Shown piece after piece: positions 10,852 to 30,600 of a stretch of DNA of 64,000 nt. The notes under the pieces are model-generated. The model did no database searches, was not told the origin of the DNA, and saw only the letters and a program-made list of their open reading frames with translations. Source of the stretch: Dirofilaria immitis (taxonomy: Eukaryota; Nematoda; Chromadorea; Rhabditida; Onchocercidae); assembly GCA_024305405.1 (NCBI GenBank), contig JAKNDB010000092.1, positions 3,007,501 through 3,071,500 of the forward strand, in the 5' to 3' direction. Made by a program: the position numbers and the translations under genes. How positions within the stretch are numbered: the first letter of the stretch is position 1; each line of letters opens with the position of its first letter.

Positions 10852-13800
10852 ATGGAACTATTTTATGTTTTTGGATTGTTTCTTGGTGTCTTCTACCTGA
10901 TCATCAAAGTTGCTCAAAGGTAAGTATGCAAAATAAATAAAATGAATTATTTTAAGAAAATAAATTACCCGTTTAAATTAAAAATGCAGTCCTTATCTGA
11001 TATGAAATCAATTTTCGGGTCTTTATGGCACAAACTAAATGAAGATCAACAAGTTAAAATTTGACATAACTTACGCTAGAATTGAATGTGTATTGTATCC
11101 CGGAATCAATCGGATGCGTGTGATGTTCTTAATCATTGAGTGACCGGGAACTGACGAAAATGAAATCCAACATGATGATCGAGAGTAAAGCTACAAGAGA
11201 CAGTTAAAGCAACGAAGCAGGAGTTTTTATAACAATACACTGATAAAGAGATTAAGAGAAGATGTATGCTCTTTCCACATCGCAGATATTAAAGGCGATA
11301 TGCCTAATTAAGAAAACATAGAGACAAAATTCATCAGTGACAATGATGGTATTAGCTTATTCAACTTTAATACAGCAACCTGTATATGGATTTTGCGACA
11401 AACAATTCCTAATGATAATGATTAGAATTGGATTTCTTGTTCTCCAGATACTAGAGAAGTCTTGAGTGGAAAAGAAAAATTGATTTTCTGTGATTTATTG
11501 CTAGAAAGAAAATGAATTCAATGCATTTTTGGAACTGAGAACAATGATCTCCTTTGAGTCAAATAAAGTAAATAAAAATGTAGTTCAGCCGTTGGCATGT
11601 AAAGCTGGATATGGTTCCGAAAAGGGAGAAGCGGATTTCACAATATCTGAACTTCAGGTATCGAAAAGCATGGAGTGTTATCAGTAACTGCGGCTTTCCA
11701 GTAGTTCCGAGTCAAAATTGGATATTTGGAAATCTAGATATTACAAAATCATACTCTGCCCATTGGCAACTTAGCAAACTGACCAGAAAATACGGCCGTA
11801 TTTATGGGTTAATGCAAGGTTCCTATCCAATAATCGTCATTTCGGATTCCAAAATTATCCATCAAATATGCTTTAAACAGTTCCATCTATTTCACTCACG
11901 TATTGTAAGTTGTGTTTTTATATAAGAACTTCGTATTTCTTGAAAATAAAAATTTTAAATTGAGTTTTTATTGGAATATATAGTTTTTCACTTGTCCAGT
12001 TAATTATATCTTGTTAATTTATGTAAAATATCAGATGGATCCAACTAGTTCTCATCCAGACACTGCCTATGAAGTCCATGAATTTTCTGCAAGGGGTGAA
12101 CGATGGAAACGAATTCGAAGCTTGACATCGAAGGCTGTTTCAAGCGAGAATCTGCGAAAGGTTTCTGATTCTTCATTAATTTTTAACAAGCAGTAAACAA
12201 TATTCTTTGGACCGATGAATGGCGTAATTGGAAAACTCTTACTGTCTACTTCTAGACTTTGTACTTTTCTTTCTGAACTTTTTTGCAGCTCTTTCATATC
12301 ATGCATCATTCCGTAAATCGTTTTATAATGGACCTTGAAAAGAAATTACGGATTCTAAAGTGTTGGACCTTCATCCGTATGTTTTTATTTGTCCTTTGCA
12401 GTAAATGAACTATATGGAATTATGAATCAGCTTTCATTTTTAAATTTAGTTGTGTATTTCTTCAACTATTTCGTTTGTTAATATCAAAAACCCAAACATA
12501 ACTTTTCTTATTTTCACAGATTGGTTTCAGTCGCTTCCAAAGACTTACTTTCGATATTATATCACGATGCTGCATAGGTCCTCCATATAGTTGTCAACAC
12601 AATGAGGCCAATCTCAAACTTCTGTTGAAAAAATTCAGCCCACTGCAGAGTTTTCATCCTTTTTTCCTATTTACATGTGAGGAAAAGTTCTTAATTAATT
12701 CAATTTAATAAAATTTCAAAACACTGAAGAATCGATTTTTGGGAAGATACTTTGCAATCAATAATATGGCTTTGAGTGGTAAATGAGTATATATAAAAAA
12801 TATCTTGCAAGGGTGTATACCAGACTTGAAATGGATATCGTCAACGTACGCCAAGTTGTGCCTATATTTCCGTACAGCATTTCACTTTGACATTGATCCA
12901 TTAGTTATCTTTACAAATTATCTTCACAAAATTGTTGCAATGGATACTGTTGATAAGGTTTGTTTGATTCATTTATTTTGGTAAATCGTCAAAATAGAAC
13001 TAAAATACGCTGCTTTATTGTTCCGGATTTACGTCCACTGCAGATAGATATTTGTTTTACAATATAAATTCAATAATTCTCTTAGGATTCATTGTAAATG
13101 TCTCTTGAATGCACCATCGCTCATTTGCTCTAATGTTTTCCGAAGATGTCGTGTTAGGCAATAAAGATGAGTAGACTGATTTCTAGTTTCAAAGTAAATT
13201 TTGGATTAAGAATAAATTCATGAAACTTTTATAACAGCAAGCAGTTTAGGGTCGTTCCAGTTTCCTGTACTTCATGAAATGTGTGGAAGATGATGAATGG
13301 AATGATTGGGTATTGGATGCTGAGAGACCATGTGATGTATCAAGCATAAAAATCATCCAGAAATTAACACGCGGAGTAAGCCTATTCACTAATCAAATTT
13401 GAATTTTTGAGATATCTTACTGCAGTCATTTCTATTCCTTCAGTCTATGTCAACATTTGCAACTTAGGAATCGAACAATATGAAATGCCTACTTAAATTG
13501 CCTCTCGGAATGAATCCCTTATCAAATGTATCATTGTTAGAAAATGAAACCCATATTGTGAAAGAGTTATATCCATTTGAATTTATAATATACTTGAAAT
13601 ATGTTTGATTCCGGGATGAGCTTACAGGAAATTATTAGTCAGTGCCGTTTCCTAACATCAGCAGGATTCGACACGACGGCCAATACCGTAACTTATTTGA
13701 TATATCTGCTGGCTAACAACTACGAGAAACAGGAAAAACTGTGCCAGGAAGTTGCAATGTTGGATGATGAAATTACGTTTGATAATATACAAAAGCTGAA

Positions 13801-15103
13801 TTATCTTCATTGTGCAATCATGGAAACTCTTCGGCTTTTCCCACACGCTTCTTTGTGAGCACTTAATTTCAAATTTCATGACTGAAGCACACGCGCAAGC
13901 CAGAATTTCAAAAATTGTTTAGTAAAAATTAGATATCATTCGAAAACAAATCTGTAATTTAATCTTAAGTTCTTAGTTATTAAAAAGAAAAAAATTGAGA
14001 TTAAATGATTATTTAATATTCTACACTTTGGGATGTATTCCTGTAAACACTTATTCCATCTTACGTAACGAGCAAGGACCATTCTTTTATTTGCAGATTA
14101 CAGTCTCGCGCTTGTATGAAACAGTGTAAAATAGGACCCTACACGTTTAACAAAGGTGTGGGTATCATTTTCGATACGTGGAGTTTACATTATGATCAGG
14201 AAATATGGGAAACGATGTCAAACAATTCAGACCTGAGAGGTTCCAATCTTGTTCCAAGATCGTCACTTGTTTATTCAAAAAGAAGAGAAAATGCGAATTC
14301 TGCCTTGAACCTTCACATTTGAAACTTTCATATGATCAAAATCATGTACCGCTACCGTCACAAAAAAGCTATGGAAGGTTAAGAATGATGATAGTACAAG
14401 AAATGAAGTAGAACAAAGTTCAAAAAAATGAAAACTCAGAAGATTTCAGGTTCCTAAAGTGTGTTGCGATTCAGAAAAGAAACTGGATGGCATTTGGTGC
14501 TGGACCGCGTCAGTGTATTGGGATGCGTTTCGCGATGCTGGAAATTAAAATCATAATTTGTAGTCTATTGAAGAAATTTTGCTTCCGTAAAACTGAAGAC
14601 ACAAACGAGGTAAATTACATTATCTGTCATTATTAAGTCTGCACAATATTTTGAAGCTTGTGGAAAATCAAATAACCCGTAGAGGCATACAAAATATAGG
14701 GATGTGACAGCAATATATAAAATTTTCAGTATAAACAAAAACGAATCAGTCAAATTCTAAATAATTATAGGAAGTAGTAGTATATAAGAAAAGAAACAAC
14801 ATAATCAACAGTTCCTTACAGCTTCACTTTTTGAACGCCTTATTATGGTCTAGCAAAGTAAAATCTTGACTGCCTTGGAATATGAGACATAGTTTCTCGA
14901 AAAATAAAGTCTTTTCAACAGTTTGAATTATGCTATATTTCATAAAGCATTATTATGGCGTTAAAGATAATAGTAAATGATGAAAAATTTCTCTTGTAAA
15001 TTTTATTTCTATTTTATTTTAGATCCACTTAAGTCTTCGAGAAATGGGAACAGTGTGGCCAGATTTTGCACAAGTTATACTAGAAAAAAGAAGCGATGAG
15101 TAA
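10852..15103 (+). CDS. Cytochrome P450, nematode CYP13/CYP25-like, with two frame breaks
   Basis: About eleven exons: 10852-10919, 11658-11904, 12035-12160, 12289-12376, 12531-12676, 12824-12957, 13250-13375, 13628-13854, 14097-about 14250, 14450-14609, 15023-15103. This is a haem monooxygenase, probably anchored in the ER by its N-terminal hydrophobic segment (MELFYVFGLFLGVFYLI). Visible landmarks: helix C GERWKRIRSLTS; LTFDIISRCCIG; oxygen-binding I helix SAGFDTTANT; ExxR in METLRLFP; FRPERF; and the haem loop FGAGPRQCIG with its cysteine ligand. Two one-base gaps occur: at GG 12350-12351 (before KVLDLHP) and at GGG 14207-14209 (between DQEIW and GNDVKQFRPERF). Adding a G at each restores frame and splice phase. 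I read them as assembly errors, but a pseudogene is possible. The 3' end of exon 9 is unresolved. It lies tail to tail with ATG16, about 100 bases apart. Confidence 0.83.
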
Positions 15104-15206
15104 TTTTTTCTAAGTATAGTGACTTATCATACAGTAAAATAAATAAACATTTATATGCAAATGAAAAGCATCGAAATAGAAATCGAACTGAGAATGAATT
15201 TTCAAA
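15104..15206. terminator. Shared 3' region of convergent P450 and ATG16
   Basis: Only 103 bases separate the two stop codons, so the 3' UTRs and poly(A) sites probably overlap. AAAATAAATAAAC at about 15136-15148 contains an AATAAA signal on the plus strand for the P450. Confidence 0.5.
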
Positions 15207-21044
<5,838 letters not shown>

Positions 21045-21782
21045 CTGTTGTTCACAGCAATTAATCTGAGCAATATTTACTCATTGCAACGGCATTCATC
21101 GGTTGCTTGTGAAGATGATACTGGGGAATGATACCTGCAACAGATATACATCGTTTGCTGATTAACTCACCATTTCAATGAAAACAATATCGAATATTCA
21201 ATGAGAAAATGTTTAGCCCAATGAAATTTCCTGATAACCCTATTACTGAAGCAAAACATCTTGCTGAAAGAACAGATAAAACATCGCTCGGAGGATGGAT
21301 TATTTTCATACCGTCCTATCACTGACAAAAATTGTATTGGCTAATTCAATTTTCGAATTAAACCTGAATAGGGTTGAGGGTTTATTGCTTTGTTTCTGAT
21401 GTGGCGAGTGGTGATAATTTTTTCTTGTGGTGTATTGAAAGAACTGAGGAAGTCCATATGTGATTAGTAATTAATGCATTGCAGTAATTAAGGAAATAAG
21501 GGATCGATGAGGACTGGAAAGATTAGCAAAATGGGATGCAATGAACAATTGAAAAATTAATTGTTGAAACGAAGCGAAAGGAGAACTAGAAGTATGACAA
21601 ATCAACTCTTTGAACGTTGTGTTGGTTTGGATTTTGAAATCCTTTCTAATATTTGCGTTTCAAATTAGACTTCTGATGATCAAACGCAAAATTAGAGTGC
21701 ACCTCTTTCTCGCTCAAATTGATTATCTCATCTTGTTTATTGTCTTATGTTTTCGTTGCATTTTTCTTTCTGCAATTATAAG
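21045..21782. other. Divergent promoter region, ATG16 / CDK4-6
   Basis: 738 bases between the two divergent start codons. It must contain both promoters. Apart from the 32-nt repeat I see no gene or clear element. Confidence 0.55.
21649..21680 (+). repeat. Copy 2 of a perfect 32-nt direct repeat
   Basis: Identical to 20555-20586. This copy is about 100 bases upstream of the CDK4/6 start and 600 bases upstream of the ATG16 start, in the divergent promoter region. Confidence 0.9.
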
Positions 21783-24356
21783 ATGATGGAGGAAAGTTGT
21801 TCAAAATGTGATCGGTGTACGGATAGTCATGAGAATGTTCATGAATATGAGGAGCATCGCGTGATTGGGAAGGGTGCATATGGTATCGTATACTTGGTTA
21901 CTCATATACCCAGTAACATACAGGCGAGTATATTTATCTTGCGTATTTTTTTATATTTTTAATGTGATTTTAGATTAATTTATGTGCTGGGAAATTTATG
22001 TTAGGTAGTCATTATTATAGCAACTGCTTTGTTCTAATCTAATATCTGAATTGTCTTCGTTCCAATCACATACGCATTCTCTTATCCTTAAAGTCATGGT
22101 CACATTGGCATTATTTTAATGCTTATTCAATGGAAACTTTTCTCCAGCGTATTTGATTTCTTTCACAACAAAATCATAATTCCTCTATCTTGTTGTAATA
22201 ATAGTTACTTTCACCTTCATTCTCTAATCAGACTTTTTAGAATATGTAAATTCATATGTGGACAGAGCTCTTCATTAATCCTTCAATATGTAGTTTTACT
22301 CAGTTTATTCAGTATGCCCTAAAAAGATGATTGTACGTATAACAGAAGATGGCATACCACAAAGCATTATACGTGAGATCTCAGCACTGCGAGCGTTGCA
22401 TAATTTGGATCATCCGAATATTGTGAAGTTTGTTTCTTCGCAGTTTTCTTTTCTAAATAGAAGATTCCTAGAATTTTACGGATTGAAAATTAATTTCATT
22501 TCGTTCTTATCATTCCACCAACTCATTTTATTTTGAATTTTATGCTGATTTTATGTCTTGTACAGGAACTAAAGATGTTATAATCAAAAACAGCATGTTA
22601 TATCGATATGGGAATTTTTGAATAAATTCACATACTTCTGCAGATTACACGATGTATTTCACGGTCAGATTGATAAGGGTGAAATGTGTTTGAGTGTTGT
22701 TTATGAAAAATGTGACTGGGATTTGTATGAGTTTTTGCGTACTATTCCTCGTGATATGGGTGATCATCAGTGTCGTCATATTGCAAAACAAGTAAATATT
22801 TTTTTCGTTTAGAATATAAGAAATAAAAATTTTTGTTAGATGTACTGAGCTACCTGAATAATACTGAGAAATGAATGAACATATTTCAGTCGTTTTAATA
22901 CAAATATCTGAGTAGGCTGATTTATAATTTCAATCTGTTGGAAAGAATTTATTAAATCTTTATATTGATTAATAACTTCATCGTATTCTTGTTTTTCTAC
23001 CAAAAGTGTATCTTTGTTGTAGAAAATTATCTAAGTGAAAAATTAAAATTATTTCAAATATGAAATATTGTTCAGTAATTTTTATGTGCCAACTGTAACA
23101 CACATTGGAATGTTTTTCTTATTCTAAATTGCTGTCGTTCATGTTCTATTCATTGTTTTCTTTTTCACGAAGAGTTAAGTTCTCTTTGTCAAAAATTAAT
23201 TGCCAACTGATCAATAGCGTACAATTTTATTTCCATAATTTAAGATTTTGATGGGATTGGATTTTCTTCATTCAAATCATGTTATACATCGAGACCTGAA
23301 ACCACAGAATATATTAATCAATCGTGACCAAACAATCAAAATTGCTGATTTCGGTTTGGCTCGCTACTATTCAATGCAGTCATCTTTTACGACGCTGGTA
23401 ATTTTTGAGTACTCACTGTTTTTTGATTATCCTTATTTGGTGTTTCTTGCTTCAATTTTAGGTTGTGACTTTATGGTACCGAAGTCCAGAAGTATTACTT
23501 CAGTGCTCCTATAACTGCGGTGTAGATATCTGGGCTGCTGGCTGTATCATTGCGGAATTATATTCTCGCCAACCACTTTTCCAGCACACAGTGAAGCACA
23601 ACAGTTGAGTATTATCTTCCAGTAAGTTCATGTTTGCTTTTTCTCGTAGGACTTCCGCTTCATTCCTAACATTAGAACTATCATTTTCATAACTCTAAAA
23701 ATCAAGTCAAGTTTAGAAATAAGACAATATTCTGTTTAATTATTTAAGTTTCATTTTCTCCCTAGATATGAAATGGTCTTGGAGGTTTGACTGAGATGTT
23801 TTCATGCCATATCCTTATATCTTTTGGATATAATGATTTCATATATAGTATTATAAATTGCCTAACATTATAAATTACGTTTTGTAGGAAACTTGGCACT
23901 CCGCCTTCCAGTGAATGGCCTCAAAATGCGGTCATTGAACGTTCATTTTATCCATCGTACCTGGGACAGCCAATACGCCGCATCGCGCCAAAATTGCCTC
24001 CGGATGCCGCAAAGCTAGTAAAAGTACGCTATTTTACATGACGCAATCCACCTGATATAGTCTTGCAAGAACTGTTTAGAGAGATTTCTGAATAAACTGA
24101 GAAAAAACTGAGATTTATTGCTACTTGCGATTTTTCATCATTCATGTTTTCTTGCATTAAAGAAGAATGTACTTTTTATAATTTTTTTAGCAGTTTGATA
24201 TAATTTTCACTCCGATCATAAATTTATGTGTAAGAAAAAAATACAGTCAGATAATGATTTCAGAATATGTTAGCTTTCTTGCCGGAAGCAAGACCTTCGT
24301 GTGCAGAAGCATTATGTACTGAGTATTTTCGCCAGAAACATAATCCAGTTATTTAA
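21783..24356 (+). CDS. cdk-4: Cyclin-dependent kinase 4/6
   Basis: Seven exons: 21783-21923, 22313-22427, 22644-22791, 23245-23397, 23462-23621, 23888-24023, 24264-24356, about 315 residues. It is the cyclin D-dependent kinase driving G1/S, acting on the Rb-like protein in the nucleus. Features in order: P-loop [15 protein letters not shown], with the catalytic Lys, if one A is added to the A5 run at 22321-22325; the PSTAIRE-equivalent helix [16 protein letters not shown] (CDK4/6 have P(I/L)ST(V/I)RE); [23 protein letters not shown] in [12 protein letters not shown]; the T-loop threonines before [14 protein letters not shown]; and [10 protein letters not shown]. The YS-Q-TLVVTLWYR loop and LDFLHS favour CDK4/6 over CDK2 or CDK1. 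Exon 5 is one base short at 23577-23582 (TTTTCC), after which [10 protein letters not shown] resumes. Exon 1 is best joined with a GC donor (CAG|GCGAGT); the alternative GT donor at 21928 avoids the A-run repair but spoils the ALKK motif. Confidence 0.9.
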
Positions 24357-24423
24357 TAAGATACAGAAAATAATGCGAGCAATGAACGAACATCCATTTG
24401 CTTCTTTTCCGATCTCTTTGAAC

Positions 24424-24518
24424 GATCTTTATTTTCTTCAACTGAATTTGTTCTTCAGTCTTATAATTTGTGCCCCTTTAGCTTTTTATTCTTTATTTGA
24501 ATTATGTCTTTCGAACTG
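24424..24518 (+). repeat. Inverted repeat, left copy
   Basis: About 95 bases that match the reverse complement of 27604-27698 with only scattered differences. Shared words include CAACTGAATTTGTTCTTCA and CTTATAATTTGTG. Similarity stops abruptly at both ends. It sits just downstream of the CDK4/6 stop. Confidence 0.8.
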
Positions 24519-27500
24519 TTGTTAGTGCGGTTGTTTTTTTTTAGATATCATTGGATTTTTTTGTAGAAAGAAGCAGAAATTTCAGTCGTTTTTTCGTCTC
24601 ATGTGAGCAACTTTTTTTATTATGCTTTTTCATAGCTATTAGTAAATCGTATTGATATATTACTTGTCCCGAAATACGATTTATCCTGATCCTCATTCTT
24701 TTCACTCTTTGTAAAAAGTCATTTTGATATTTATAATTATTTGATATGAAGAACGAATTCCGATTCATTTCTAATTCCAATTTTTTAGATTAAAGAAGAA
24801 GTCAAATTTAATGATTTTTAATCGATTTTTTAGAAAAATGGAAGTAATCTTCTGAATGATCCGCAAAAAATTTATGATAATTTCTATTGATCATGATCCA
24901 AAGCTATGTTGTAGTTTCTTTTGTTGATTATACCTCTCATATTTGTAATTTTAATAGGCTATTCAGATTTTTTTCTTTTTTTTTTTTTAAATTCTATTAC
25001 TATTTTCTGTTTTTGTTCTAAAATCTTGGTATCGGATCGGTCGTAACAGTAATCTATTTTGGCATATAATTGAAATTCAAAATAATATTTAGCATATTTG
25101 AAAACAGGGTTTTTATTTCCCTTTATTCCAATCCAGTTGATGATAATAGCGACAAGAATTGTTCCAAGGATTTAGCAAGCTAAAGTTGTGATTCTTTATT
25201 TCAATGAAACAAATTATCCTTCATATTCTCTCTTTTTATTACCGAAAAAAGAAAATTAAAATTTTTACTGAAAAAGCTGAAATCGTGGTAGCTTTTTAGG
25301 TCTGTTTTTGCTCTGTTTTCCATTTATTATAAACATTCCTTATAGTCGTTTCCAGGTTTATTATTATGTTACAATGAATTTAGCTTTGCTATTGGTACTA
25401 TTCGCTTGCCATTTTTTTCTATTTGGTTTTTATGAAATTATATTTAATTCCTCTGATATTAGTGCAAAAGATGTTTTGGCACACCGCATGGTTATAGGAT
25501 TTTCTCCGGTATTTTGTCTCGCAAAAAAATTTCTGCTCTTAAACTTGGCTGCAATCGAAACTCTATTATATTATAAAAATGTCCACATGGATATCTGTAT
25601 ATATCTACATAAAATGATTAAGAACTTTTTCAATTCTGAATATCCTTAAACAATTCACGACATCTGTTTACTGTTTCACATGCTATCAACTTAATTGGTT
25701 TAAATCATGATTTATTCCTTTATTTGACGGAGAATTGAATTTGTATATTATTCCGAGGTAATACAGTCCTTCCAACTGCACTGCTTATTTCATCGCCACA
25801 AATTTCTCTACGAATCCACATGATATAGAATGTAGTGATTTGTCATAATACGGAGTCGAGGAGATTTTAAGAACACGATGTTTGCTACCGATGTTGCAGT
25901 TTTTCTTTCGGTAAATAAAGGTGAGATATGCTAGTCATGATTCGATTTTTTAAACAGTTACTTTCGAAAGAATTTCACCTTACTGTTCTTCAGCTATTGA
26001 GGTATTTCGAGTTTGTGCAAAGATTTCTCATACTGAAAACTGTCGTCTGTGAAATGGCTTAATTATATCTCTCTTTCAAGTTCAGTTTTTTGAACATTAT
26101 TTTTAAGCAGTTGGTGAAGAGATGCTTTCCACCTGTCTCTCATTTTAGCCAGTGTCCGAATTGAAGAATGGAAGAAATCACTTCATTATTTGTAATAACA
26201 TTTTTCCCTGCTATCGAAAACTTTCTTAATCAACAGGGAAACAATATTTGAAACGACTTAAAGCTAAGATTTGATTCTTTAACTACGATTTTTTCCGAAA
26301 TTTATTTGATTCCATAACATTTAGATTTTATACTTATGAATGCAAGCTCATTCAGTGATTTTATTATTCTTTTGTTATATGTCTCTTTTTATATGATCTT
26401 ATCACTATATTTTCTAAATATTCTTCGGCGCTACTTCACTTCTATGAATCCTTCAGCATAGCTAAGCAATCACCTGGAATCTTCGAGTTTCAGATTTACG
26501 GCCGAAAGTCCACTTTTTTCCGTCCAGTGAATACATGCATAGAAAAATACATATGCAAATGCATACAAATATGTGTTGGGTGATGATTGACGCTACAGAG
26601 ATTTCTACTCACTTTTCATAATTAAAGCTTTGTAATTCAAGCTAGATGTAATACGATATAAAATTTTCTTTACAAGTTTTGATATTCGTTGTTAGCTCGG
26701 TCATCATTTATGATCTTTCCTTCCATTCCTCGATGGTTTGTTGTTTAATAAAGTAGTGACTTCTCTTAGTATTCTGATATTTTAAGTTTTCTGTTTCAGC
26801 GTTTTGCATCCCTTCTTTAATTTTTTTCTATTAATTCACCGAAGAAGTATATGTTGCAACTTCCCAATATAGTTTTTCAAAAATCAACATTTTTCGTTAG
26901 CTAATTAAAATATCAGCAATTGTATTATTATAACACTGAAGCATATATTTGATTTGAAATCAGCGTAATTTTCATCTATATAATTAAATATATTGTGATC
27001 TTTCGTTCTATTCTTCAGTAGTTTATTGTTTAATTTAATAAAGCAGTGCATTTTTAAACATTTCAAGAGCAGTGCTTTTGTAGTCATCCTTTTTATCAGT
27101 TATTTATCAATTGCTATTGAATTGTTTTTTGGTATGCATTGTAAATTTCTGGATGCAAATTAGGGATGGTAATGCATTGGCCTACTACGACTACGTTTAC
27201 CATTTTGATGTTCTCTCGTCTTTTTGCTTTATTATAATGCCTATCATTTTTTTGCTTTTCTTTGAAAAAGATTATTACCAACTAGAGTTAAACTTTTCCC
27301 AACATTTGCAAACTTCCCAGCTTTTATTCTTTTTCAGTTTTTTTTTTTTCAGTTACATTACTTTACTTCTCATCGGAGATCTGCATTAAAATCTTGCATG
27401 AAGATGTTGGTTGATTTTTTGCTGATTGATTTTCAGATTGACTATTGAAAGAGAAATTTTCTAGTTTTAATCTTCACCACCTATAACTGCATAAAAATTA

Positions 27501-27603
27501 GTCGATTTTGATCCTACCATTCCAAAGATAACAACGGGAATAAAATTATTCATCGGAGAACTATCTCTTATACCTGGTCCATCATTTTGATCTCTTCTTC
27601 TTC

Positions 27604-27698
27604 CAGAACAAAAGACACAATTCAAATAAGGAATAAAAGCTGAAGGGACACAAATTATAAGATTGAAGAACAAATTCAGTTGATAAAAATAAAAGATC
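27604..27698 (-). repeat. Inverted repeat, right copy
   Basis: Reverse-oriented partner of 24424-24518, separated by 3.1 kb. A minus-strand frame runs through it (27700-27467) and ends STNFYAVIGGED, but the matching part of the other copy is not open in the same frame, so shared coding function is unlikely. Confidence 0.75.
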
Positions 27699-30600
27699 AT
27701 CTGATAACTTTACAAATTTCATTCATAATACAACGCTATGTGTGCACTTAGCTGCAATAATAAAAGTTCATGTCTCGTTAATAATATAGTGATCATATTC
27801 CTAATCTAAGATGGAACTTTCCCATTCGGTTAGGTAGCTATGTGGTGTTTCTTGTAGCTCTCAAAAATCTCAGTGTTTCACACACGATAGCAAAGAACTG
27901 ATGATTTGCAAACTCTTTTATTTAGGAGTACACGACAGCTTTTGTATTTCAAACAAAGTGACGGCCGTTTTCGAGCGGTTGAAATCACTTTCATAAGAGT
28001 CAGATTTAGGATGCAAGATCATATCTTTCCTTGCAATTCGACAAAACAGTTTAACGTAATCGTTGCCATAGCATGATGAAATTGAATGTTAATGAAATAC
28101 TTATTAATGTGGAAGTAAAAGTCATGGTTGCTAATTCTATTAAAGAATGACCTATTCAATATAGCTTGTCAATAAAAAGGCATCAATATGTTGTAATAAA
28201 AGTAGAATTTTGATATAAATCCTTTTTTTTTTAAATAAAAATAAAAATGAATGGGGAGGAACGGATGTTCCAGATGCCTTTCTTCATTTAGAAGTGTTGT
28301 TGGCAGTATTCGATGACTATTGTTCTCCATACTTTCATGTTTCTGATATTTGAAGGAGAGCGATGAAGAGAGGGATGGAATACTTTCATCATCCTGTTTG
28401 CTTCGTTAATACTAGTCCTTTGGGATTGCTTTTCAGCACGATGGCTCATCTTTTCTAGTCATTATACATTTGATAAATTGTCCCTAAAAAAGGGTTCCAA
28501 TAAAGACAAGACAAACGTATCATTCTCGATATACTTCACTTCATTTATTTATGGCCTTTCTTCACTTACATTCTCCTGAATAACGAATTCTTGACAAAAA
28601 TTTTTTCTTCAATGACAATTGTTTATTCTACCACTACCATTCTATTTTCACATAAATGTTTTACAAATATCAATCCAACTGATCTTAGCCTTTGCTCATT
28701 TTGCAATGCAGCTATTCATCGAAATTTAGCGTTTGTTTTTGAAATGAAACAGTAAATTGCAAAATATTTTCTAGATTTGTTTTGGAAGTTTGTCTTACGC
28801 GCTTCGACAATAGTTAAGCCATTTCTATCCAGACTTAACGATTAATGATTGAATTATGAGAAATGTATTGATTGTTCCGAAGTAAGTCTTCGTGGAATTT
28901 CTTTCTCATCTGATGATTGGTATGAAAGGCAAGCTCATATGCAAGCGAATAGTAATAATTATTTATTAATGCTGAAGTCCATTAATTTGTTGCATTGTTG
29001 CGTCCTTCATATTATTTCTTTTTATTTTCATCGTCATTTCATCCAATAGAAATATAGAAATTCCCTTTATTTCATCATCAGTATAACATTAGCAATGAAA
29101 AAGCAAGGAACATTTACCCTTAGGGCATTTCACAAATTTAAATATTCATTGATGAATATCATCTTCTTCTTGAGTTTTTTGTTATTCAACAACAACGAAC
29201 AACGAAAACATTTTATTAGTAAAATGTATCGTATCTCACATCGTTTTATAATGTTGGTTTCAGATTCTTCCTTACTGCTATAGGATTTCTCTTTGCGAAT
29301 ATTATTTGTATACTCGAAAATGATAACTTTGTCATTTTGGACTTTTCTGATTTAATCCGAATGCTTCATCGGACTATGAAAATAATGTTAATTTAATAGT
29401 ATTGAAACAAATTGAATTTTTATCCGAAATAGATTTCCTACTAGAAAAAAGAATCCAAAGTATTAATATTCTAACTAATGAATTGAACATACTAAGAATT
29501 ATAACTTTTCCAAGATGTTTATATAGTAGCTGCATTTGGTGTACTATTGCACTATTATTAATCGGAAACAGTGATTAGATAATTGCAATGTTCTGTAGTT
29601 ATCTATACTTTTGTTTGATATGATCTCCTGCTACATCATCAACTGCTACTGTTAAATAACATGTCAATTCCATTTCTTCTTATAAAATTTAACGCAGAGT
29701 GGGATTAGATACTGATAAACGTGAAAGTCAAATACCGTTCTTGTGCTGAATTTTTTTACTTAAAACACAATTTATTCGATAGATGAAGTTGTTTTATTTA
29801 ACATTTCACTTACGAATTTTTTTCTGATAAGTAAGCTCTTTGCTGTAGTGAAGCAAAACTATTCTAATAAATGATTTGCATTAACCCTTATTATCCATTT
29901 GCTCAATAACTGATAGTCGTTAAACATGATAATTAGTTATGCTGCTACATTCTCAGTTTTCATTTCAATAAACTGACAAGAAAATGTGGTGCTAATAGGA
30001 TTAAGTTCTTACAACATTTAAATATTCATAAAACTTATCTGTCGATTTCTTCTTCATTTGCCTTCTAAATTCCTTCTTGAAGCTTTTAATAACACAAATA
30101 TATATGTATATATATACATATTAATGTTTCTTTTTAGCTAATATTTCTGTGTGCTTATAAACTCATAAATGAAATGAATGAACAAATGATATATGTTCCT
30201 CGATTTCATGTACCTTTCTAGCTTATTCGTACTTCAGTGTGCAATCTTTTAGATTTCTTTGGAGGAAAAATTTATTCATATGTAATTTACTTTTGCTTTG
30301 CTCTATTATTTTTATTTGACTATTAATCCGATAATATGGCGCTTCTATATAAATTATCGAAAAACACGACCTACTACGATTGTCCATATTACAAATCGGA
30401 AATTAGATAGACCAGTGGCCGTTGAAGTCAAGTAGCGTCTTGGATCCCACTGCAATAAATGCATTCCTGCTGCGGAGATGCGTTTTGCTGTCTGAATTTG
30501 TAATTGGCAGCATTAGCAAAACAGCCTATTTTCTCTATCTCATCTATCTTATTTCGTTGTTTACCTTTTATTACATCTACTTCATTCATCTTCTTCGGTC

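Noticed and set aside
25308..25649. 113-codon open frame
   Set aside because: Phe/Leu/Ile-rich by composition, no splice context, no motif.
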